A program made the position numbers and the translations under genes. Shown here piece by piece: positions 57,471 through 64,000 of a stretch of DNA of 64,000 bases. The DNA is from Ophioderma brevispina. Lineage: Eukaryota; Echinodermata; Ophiuroidea; Amphilepidida; Ophiodermatidae. The notes under the pieces are model-generated. The model searched no databases, was not told where the DNA came from, and saw only the letters and a program-made list of their open reading frames with translations. Location: contig JAMKCH010058335.1 of the NCBI GenBank assembly GCA_023653785.1, positions 1-64,000 on the forward strand, written 5' to 3'. How positions within the stretch are numbered: position 1 is the first letter of the stretch; each line of letters starts with the position of its first letter.

Positions 57471-58870
57471 GGGTCCTATTCCGACGTCTTTGGGAATTAA
57501 CGAGTAAATATAAATTTTGATATCACATGAAAGGCGAGTTTTTTCTCATTGTTGTCCGAAATTTCAGCTTCAAATCCATTTTTTTTTCTCAAGATATAGA
57601 TAAACAAGCGAACTCGTATTACGCGATGCTAAAATTATGTCCCCGCCATATCGCCGATCACTATGTATACTAAAAATCACAGGTCACTCTTTATTTTGGC
57701 CACCACTAGCCCGAAAAAATTGTTACCTTTTGGTGAAATGCCTCAGAATCTTAAATCATCATGTTAAAATCCCTGAAAAGTCACTAAATTTTTAGTAAAA
57801 TTATAATTTATTCACTTTGGCAACACTATTTTTTGGAAAAACTCAGGTGAACCACATTTAAATTGGGACCCAAACGAGGTTTAGAAAGGGGCAAACACAT
57901 ATTTTCACATTTTCAAGAAATGTAAACAGGCTGGCAACCCACAGACTGGACCACGTTACCACCCACACTAAAAGATACCTTTCATGAAACTGGGTAGCTA
58001 CATATGTTATACCTTTTGTTGTGGTAGTCTTTTCCCATCCACCTAGCATTGACGTGTGTTATTTGCATATCATTAGCTCATTTGCATATTTAATTTGCCA
58101 GAAATAAGCCCAAAATCTCAATCAGGTCGAGAACTTCTCAGCCCACTTCGTCCACCAAGTTACATCTTATACACCCCTTACAGAACTCCCTAACTTGTAC
58201 CAACTTGGCGAATATGCTCATAATGTATGCAAATTAGCTATTAATTAGCAATTTTGACACCCAAAATCTAATAACGGAGGTCCGAGACCATCATCAACCC
58301 GCTTCTTTCCACCAAGGTTTTTAACATCATCGTAGCCCGCATTGAACTCCAGATAATAGTCCACAATCACAATGTTGACATTTCTGTAATGTGGCCTTTT
58401 TTCCCCTTGACTTTCCCCCACCCCCTGACAACCCGGAGGGACCCGGGTAGAATACATGGTTAGTAGGGGGGTTTCCCCACCTACATATTCCCAAGTTAGG
58501 CTACTCTACTCATCCAAAAAAAAGATATGACCAAATTTTCCAGGGTTAACATTTTTAATCACAGACATACATACATACATCCTACATACTGACATACGTA
58601 CAATACCTTACGGACATACAGACGGAGCCCATTTTATAAGTCCCCCCCCGAACTTCGTCGGCGGGGACAAACTACCGTTTTAGTGGTTTAACCATCAATA
58701 TTGCACAGTAAGTGAATAGGGCTTGCCCTATTCATTATCGCGTCTAGCATCAAAACAGCAAGTCTGTTTTCCCAGGTACTAATATCAGTGTGTAAACAAG
58801 TGGTCAGGCTTCTCATCTCATAGTAGAGAACATGATAGACAAAATCGTACAGCTCCTTACTAATTGCCAT
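57467..58870 (+). repeat. Second copy of the 562-960 dispersed repeat, split by a GTCCCCGCC element
   Basis: The left piece 57467-57605 matches about 570-725; the right piece about 58672-58870 matches about 735-920. Between them, the interrupting element has ends TTATGTCCCCGCCATATCGC and CGTCGGCGGGGACAAA, an inverted GTCCCCGCC pair. Confidence 0.78.
57638..58668 (-). mobile_element. GTCCCCGCC-ended element, (CATA)n and ~180-bp units
   Basis: The ends are inverted GTCCCCGCC. Near the right end is a (CATA)n run (58565-58600). The middle carries ATTTGCATATTTAATTTGCC, ATCAGGTCGAGAACTTCTCA and CACCAAGTTACATC units. These are the reverse of the units at 33560-33840, so it is the same family as the (TCTG)n repeat in the tandem duplication. 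No coding frame. Confidence 0.75.
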
Positions 58871-59064
58871 AGTAATTTAGTAACTAGTGGAGTGATGACA
58901 TTGGTGTTTGACAAGACAAAGTCAGTATTCATTGGGGTGGGCTGATTTGTTGGTTGACAGGGTTGGGGTAGTCAGGTAATTGAGGGCATGGTGATCTTCA
59001 ATGGGTTGGGTGAGTGTGTTGGAGCGGTGGTTGATGGAGTCAGTACTTACGGATGGGGTACACA

Positions 59065-59512
59065 CCCGGGGGCAGTTGTATTCAAAGGTGGATACTATGG
59101 ATATTAGCTTGAACATGACCTTCCGAAATGCACCGTAAACAAGTTTTTCCACTGACTAAAAACATACCCTAAACAAGCATTTTTGTCTGTTTTGCTACCA
59201 TAAACAAGTCTTTTTGTCAGTTTTTGCTACCCTCAACAAATACGCAATGCATTGTGTTGATAATATACCCTTATTATCTGGCTTTGCTCACGTTGCTTTA
59301 CTTCCAAATTACAATATTTTTGATGATTTTGACCTCACGTACATCACAATTTCAGGGTTAGGAAAAAACATACCCTTTTTCCCATATTTTGCTGTTTTTG
59401 ACACCCTAATCAATGTACGCGCGTACATCGCCTGTTGGAAAAAAGAGACCCTTTTACGCGTTTTCTTGTTCACGCATCATATCCAGCTTTGAATACAAGT
59501 GGCCCCCGGGGG
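59065..59512. mobile_element. Inverted-repeat element with CCCGGGGGC ends
   Basis: The left end is CCCGGGGGCAGTTGTATTCA then AAGGTGGATA. The right end reversed is CCCCGGGGGCCACTTGTATT, then CAAAGCTGGATA. Inside, TACCATAAACAAGTCTTTTT-like units repeat three times (59144, 59199, 59229). The open frames 59214-59492 and 59413-59673 are not recognised proteins. Confidence 0.8.
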
Positions 59513-60918
59513 TTACAATGAACAAAATCTCTCTGGCTATAGGCCTATATGGGAATAAACACTTTGCATGCTTGCTATTTGTTGCTTGCACCTATGCTAT
59601 AAGTGGTTTCACCTCCAGTTTCATTGCACAACTCAACACCATATACCACTGGAGTAAGCCAAAGTATCTTTGATGCTCTTGTTTCTTTAATGTATATGTT
59701 TAAAAAGCCTTATGTTGAGATTTAATATTGAAAAAAAGGTTTTCGATTGTACCATTTTTAGCTAGACAGGCTGTATGTAAATGGGGATTCAAGCATAAAC
59801 CCATCTTGAAATCAATATCTTAAAACCAATTTGATGCTGGAAAATATTGCCAATAGCCTACTGCAATGTGAAATTGGCAAAATAACAGCAAGTGACCGTG
59901 GGATGGGTGTGATGCACGAAAGCCTGGCAATATTCACTTTACTATATATATATTTTCTCTTGCAAAGGTGATAGAAACATTTTGAAATTCCCGGTGAAAT
60001 TGGTAAAAATAGAGGTTTTCTTTACTAAAAGACGTTTGGGTGGCTGTGAAGCCGATGGGAGGAGCGCAGGTGGGAGGAGTATACAAGAAGGGATGCCTCC
60101 CTCCCAATGTAGTGCGGAACCCTAACAGTATTTTGTTTTCATTTTCAAGACACATTTTTGGCCCGCCCCCTCCCCCCCCCACAAGTATCTATGAACACCC
60201 CCAATAATGAGGGTGGCACATGGGTAAAATCTTGGGGGCGAAACATTACACAATAAAACTTAATATTAATACTATTGCTTTAGAAGCCATATTTTTCCTG
60301 ATTTTCCCCCCGAAACTCTTGGGGGAAGCTGCTCCTCAACAACCCCACCACCACACCACCCCCTGGCGGCCACCCCTGACTCGCATGCTGTTAGATTACT
60401 CTACTAGGGAACAAAAATAAGGTTTTTTTTGTTAAAATGAACAAAAACAAAACTGAAATGGCAAAAACATGGAACTGCACTAGTGCACTCCCCATATGGG
60501 GAAATCTGCCCCTCCCTCCCTGCCCCCCCCCCCCCCTCCCCTGTGAAAAAAAAAAATAGTTTAAAAATGAACAAATAAAAAAAATAACTGAAAATGGAAA
60601 ACATTACAGGGGAAAAATCCAGCAGAAGACAAAAAAATAAAAATGGAAAGGGGACTTAATTTGTTCTGAAATAAAAACAGGAATAATAAAAGAAAAAAGC
60701 AACAACAAAACAAAAGCAAAACCAAAGCACAACCACAAAAAATACGATGGGACACAAGAATAGCTATTTGGTCATGACGGCGGGGAGAAAGCACTATGAA
60801 TGTTAAATTTTCAGAACAGAATGAAAAGCGCAAGCAATCGATATAACTGGAGATGATAGTTGGGCGTAATTTTTTTTCACACGACCGACTTGTGCCGTGT
60901 GTTCGAGGACAGGTAAAT
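59513..60918. other. Homopolymer-rich sequence, no gene
   Basis: Contains C-runs at 60162-60180 and 60525-60540 and A-runs at 60548-60560, and a long A-rich stretch 60540-60760. The 153-codon - strand frame at 60561-61022 is mostly runs of F, L and C from A-rich DNA, so it is not accepted as a gene. Confidence 0.5.
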
Positions 60919-61293
60919 GTAAAGGTCCGTTCATAATTCAATGCATTGGCAGTGCACCCGTGGCTGCAATGCAGCCCCCCTTCCAAAATCGTTACTGCAT
61001 CACTTGCAGTATTGCAACGCAATGCAGTACTGCAACAAAGTGAAAAAAAAAATTTTTTTTTTATTTAACTGCGATTGCAGCAAGATGCAGTGGGGTGCAG
61101 TCAGTGTTGCAGTATGACGAATTTCCGCAAGTTACTGCAACGTACTGCAAACCGTGACCTGCAGGGACCTGGGTGACCTGCAGCGACGTAAATCGCTTAC
61201 CCCCGGAGCTGCACAGCCGGAGGACGTGACGGCAAACATTGCAGTAAATTTACTGCACAGCCATGCAGTGCAGTGGAAGTATGAACGGAACTT
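60919..61293. mobile_element. MITE 1 with GGTCCGTTCAT ends
   Basis: The left end is AAAGGTCCGTTCATAATTCA. The right end reversed is AAGTTCCGTTCATACTTCCA. The interior is full of TGCAGT/ACTGCA words (GCAATGCAGTACTGCAAC and others), which makes it self-complementary. Non-coding. Confidence 0.75.
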
Positions 61294-62250
61294 AACTGGC
61301 GAGTTAAAACAAAAAGGGGGCGAGTTAGAGAGTGGCGAGTTAAAAATGGTGAGTTACCCCCACAAAGTTTTAAACATTTCAAGGAAGTCCATGTGGCGAG
61401 TTAACATTTTTCAAGGAAAGTCCTGGGCAGTAAATTTTCGGAAAGCTAAATGTGTCAAGTTAAAGTTTTACAAGGAAGTATGTGTTTTTGTGGGAATTAC
61501 AAATTTCAAATTAGTTCGTTTGTTGAGTCAAGGTTCGTTCATACTACAATGCAACGTGGCGTTGCGGTAAGTTGCAGTGCTCGGTTCGGTCTCGGTCAGT
61601 ATAATGCAGGCCGGTTTATAATGCAACGATGTTAAATTTATTTTAAACTGCCAGCTGCAGCAGGTTACGTTGGTTGCTGCAGCAAGTGATATATCGGCAC
61701 TGCAACTGCGCAGTGCAGCGTAGTCTAACGAACCTTTAGTCAATGGAGGACAGGTAACTGGCGAGTTAAAAAAGGGCGGAGGTTGAGAGAGTGGCGAGTT
61801 AAAATGGCAGTACCCCCACAAAAGTTTCTACAATTTTCAAGGCAGGTCCTTGCGGCGAGTTAAAGATGGGCGAGTTACACCCACAAAGAGTTTACAATTT
61901 TCAGGGAAGTCCTTGTGGCGAGTTAACATTTTTTCAAGGAAGTCCGTGTGGTGAGTTACAAATTTCATTGTTTTTTGTGGTGCATGTTGCCAGGTTTCCT
62001 TAACTCGCCAGCCTGGACGAATGGATGTTTCTGTAATCACCTGCAGGATAAAGGTGTTCCGTAACTCGCGAAGAGGTCTTCATGGTGTTTCCGTAACTCG
62101 CAGCAGGACTAATGGTGTTTCCGTAAACTCGCATCTGTGACTTCTTTGCAGTTCAGTCTGACCTTGTGGGGGGGGGGGGGTGGTTGGTAGGGGGGTAACT
62201 CACCATTTGAACTCGCCATCTCATAACTCGAACCCACTTTTTTAACTCGC
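61294..62250. repeat. GGCGAGTTA array with large inverted arrangement
   Basis: Left units (61295-61400 and 61757-61960) carry GGCGAGTTAAAA, GTGAGTTACCCCCACAAAG and TTTCAAGGAAGTCC. From about 61990 the units appear as the reverse complement (TTAACTCGCCAG, GGTAACTCACCATTTG, TTTTTTAACTCGCCC). So 61294-61356 pairs with 62184-62250. G-run at 62168-62180. Confidence 0.85.
61531..61735. mobile_element. MITE 2 with AGGTTCGTTCAT ends, inside the GAGTTA array
   Basis: The left end is AGGTTCGTTCATACTACAAT. The right end reversed is AAGGTTCGTTAGACTACGCT. The interior has TGCAGTGC and TGCTGCAGCA words. Related to MITE 1. Non-coding. Confidence 0.78.
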
Positions 62251-62850
62251 CCAAAACTTGTTATCTAGTCCAGGAGCAAAGTTAAATTTTTTTTCATTGT
62301 TTTGTTGTGGTGCATGTTTTGCCTGGTTTCCTAAACTTGCCAGCGGACTAGATGGGTGTTTCCGTAATCGTCAGCAGGACTTAAAGTGGAAGGAGGAGTT
62401 TTTTTTCTGCTACGAATTTCTCTCAAATTTCACGGATCAGTGTATTTAGACCACCTACCGAGACGTTTCGAAGGTTTATTGACAAACAGGTGCAAAAGAA
62501 AACCGCCAAACTTGTTTTGAATTGCCTGCCTATCATATTAGTTCCCCATAGAAAACCAGCTTTTACTTCTGTCGTGCACGACAGAAAACTACTAAATCAT
62601 CTTAAGACGGCATATTCGGATTATTCACTTCAGGTTGTATTTAATACATTGGTAAGCATCCAAATATTGGGGCCGCTCTTTCATCGGGAATCTCTCATGT
62701 CTATTAAATGGGGTTCATAACTCGCCAGCAGAGAACAATTGGTGTTAGTAACTCGCCAACAGGACTTCACGGTCTTTCTGTATAACTCCCCAGCAGGACT
62801 TCATGGTGTTACCGTTCCGTAACTCGCCAGCGGATTCTAGTCAGGTTCAC
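62251..62850 (-). repeat. ~37-bp units ACTCGCCAGCAGGACTTCATGG-like, reverse arm continued
   Basis: GGTGTTTCCGTAACTCGC or close variants with CAGCAGGACT recur at 62040-62135, 62330-62385 and 62725-62835. They are the reverse of the GGAAGTCC...GGCGAGTTA units. A distinct open segment sits between them at 62410-62720. Confidence 0.82.
62410..62720 (+). other. Orphan open segment inside the repeat array
   Basis: One frame is open from about 62411 through 62720 (ATNFSQISRISVFRPPTETF ... LLNHLKTAYSDYSLQVVFNT). It is followed at 62650 by a strong donor-like TTG|GTAAGC. Composition is ordinary and it is unlike the surrounding repeat units. No domain recognised. It could be a captured exon, part of an unknown element, or chance. 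Confidence 0.25.
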
Positions 62851-62889
62851 TATGTTCAAATATTATTATTTGTGGCTTTTATGGAGATT

Positions 62890-64000
62890 TGCTATTTTTT
62901 GCATTTTTCTAAAGTCCAGCGTCAAGAAACAGAAAATCAATGATGGCATTAGTTTTTATAACAGCATATAAGCGGCCATCTTGGATTTCAAATGGGCGCA
63001 CTTTGTGAAAACCTATAAGATATGCTATAATTTGGCTTTTAAGCAACCTAGGAAATGGAGATTTCAACCATCTAAACCTTTGTGGAGGGTGTCAATTCCA
63101 ATGCAACAACATTAGATCATGTAGCTCGGTGGCGGCCATCTGAAATTCAAAAATGGCCTGCCAAGGAAGTAGAAACTAGTAGAGGCATGATTAGGGCATC
63201 TGTACCCATGTTTTCGGGTCCAGAAATCAAATAAGAACATTAATAAAACAATGGACACATAGTTTTGTGGAAGCCATCTTGAATCAAAATGGCCGCCAAG
63301 GTGAAGACGTTTTTTGCCCACATTCGATCTCTATACCAGTAAATTCATTATTTAGTGTTTATAGCAAGGCTTAATAACTATGTTTCAGGGTCCAGGATCA
63401 AATACATTGTTAAACAAACAACGGATCATTTGGACATGGCAGCCATCTTGAATTTCAAATGGCTGCCAGGTCAGAGTTTTGCCTACGCTACAAAAGGTGG
63501 GAAACACATAGTTGTGCATAGTAGTACAAAGTATCCCCTGAAAAAAGATAAGGTTTCAAGCTTTGAGTGTGACATTATGTCTTAACCATGCGTTAAACCG
63601 GCCATGACATTTCTGACATGACACTGTGTTTACAGGCTCGCAATTCAAGATTGGCGACCGGTGCCTGATTCAAAGATCTTTGTAAAAGTAGAAATACACA
63701 AATCTCTTATATTTAGTGAATATCCATAAGTTTTGATAAAAGGGTAAATTAAAGTATGTGATATTATGTCTCAAAGTTGTCTATTAAGTCATTTTGAGTT
63801 TTTGCTTGTAAACATGCTTAAAATTAAAGATGACAGCCACAATGAATACCTAAAAATTTTTTTGGTGTCTCGGAATAATACATTTCTGTGTATGACATAT
63901 TAGTATTAGCATATCCCTGACATTTACGATAAAAGTGTAAAAAGGGCTAAAAAAAGTCTGAGATATCTCTCTAACAAGGTAGAAAAAATTACCACAAATC
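62890..64000. repeat. Degenerate tandem array with GGCCATCTTGAATTTCAAATGG core
   Basis: GCGGCCATCTTGGATTTCAA (62992), GGCGGCCATCTGAAATTCAA (63131), GAAGCCATCTTGAATCAAAA (63266) and GGCAGCCATCTTGAATTTCA (63438) are each followed by ATGGCCGCC-like sequence. Spacing is about 140-170 bases. Each unit also has GGGTCCAGAAATCAAAT-like sequence. The units weaken beyond 63650 and the array runs off the window. Confidence 0.85.

Noticed and set aside
60561..61022. 153-codon - strand frame
   Set aside because: Runs of F, L and C come from A-rich + strand DNA; part overlaps MITE 1. No domain.

Overview
This is eukaryotic nuclear DNA: one multi-exon, intron-rich gene with GT-AG splice sites in a sea of AT-rich, transposon-dense sequence. 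The gene is a solute carrier of the SLC22 family, closest by eye to SLC22A15. Together with RTE-like and L2/CR1-like LINEs, many short inverted-repeat elements and a tRNA-derived SINE, it suggests an invertebrate animal, plausibly a marine deuterostome (ambulacrarian or cephalochordate). The species cannot be fixed from the sequence alone. There are no bacterial operons, CRISPR arrays or rRNA genes. Layout. (1) 0.29-27.95 kb: SLC22A15-like gene on the + strand. Ten exons can be placed from intron phase and SLC22 motifs. They cover TM1-TM2 and TM4-TM12. The exon for the loop and TM3 was not found. Exon 2 reads only with two compensating frameshifts, and exon 5 has a TGA where the family has tryptophan; the other eight exons are intact. 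Its introns hold several families of TTAA-flanked inverted-repeat elements, a TA-flanked element, an L2/CR1-like LINE tail on the - strand, a tRNA-Thr-like relic, a tRNA-derived SINE, and many repeats carrying AGGTCA half-sites. (2) 28-32 kb: 3' flank with two TTAA elements and a 208-bp hAT-type element with a perfect 8-bp target duplication. (3) 32.2-47.6 kb: a direct tandem duplication of a 7.3-8.2 kb block with no recognisable gene. The copies differ by scattered short indels, and one carries an extra ~0.95-kb purine-rich stretch. (4) 49.0-57.5 kb: a tandem array of a ~0.3-kb unit, interrupted by two foldback elements and by a decayed - strand LINE that is itself split by a second decayed LINE on the + strand. 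(5) 57.5-64 kb: split dispersed repeats, another inverted-repeat element, a foldback array of GAGTTA-type units containing two small inverted-repeat elements, and a degenerate array whose units carry a near-palindromic GGCCAT...ATGGCC motif. Functionally there is one candidate host gene, a plasma-membrane transporter of the major facilitator superfamily. Everything else recognised is mobile or repetitive DNA. No new enzymatic or defence system was seen. The most interesting points are the broken or mis-assembled exons, the transposon-spread AGGTCA direct repeats, the TTAA element families, the LINE-in-LINE-in-array nest, and the long indel-riddled duplication.
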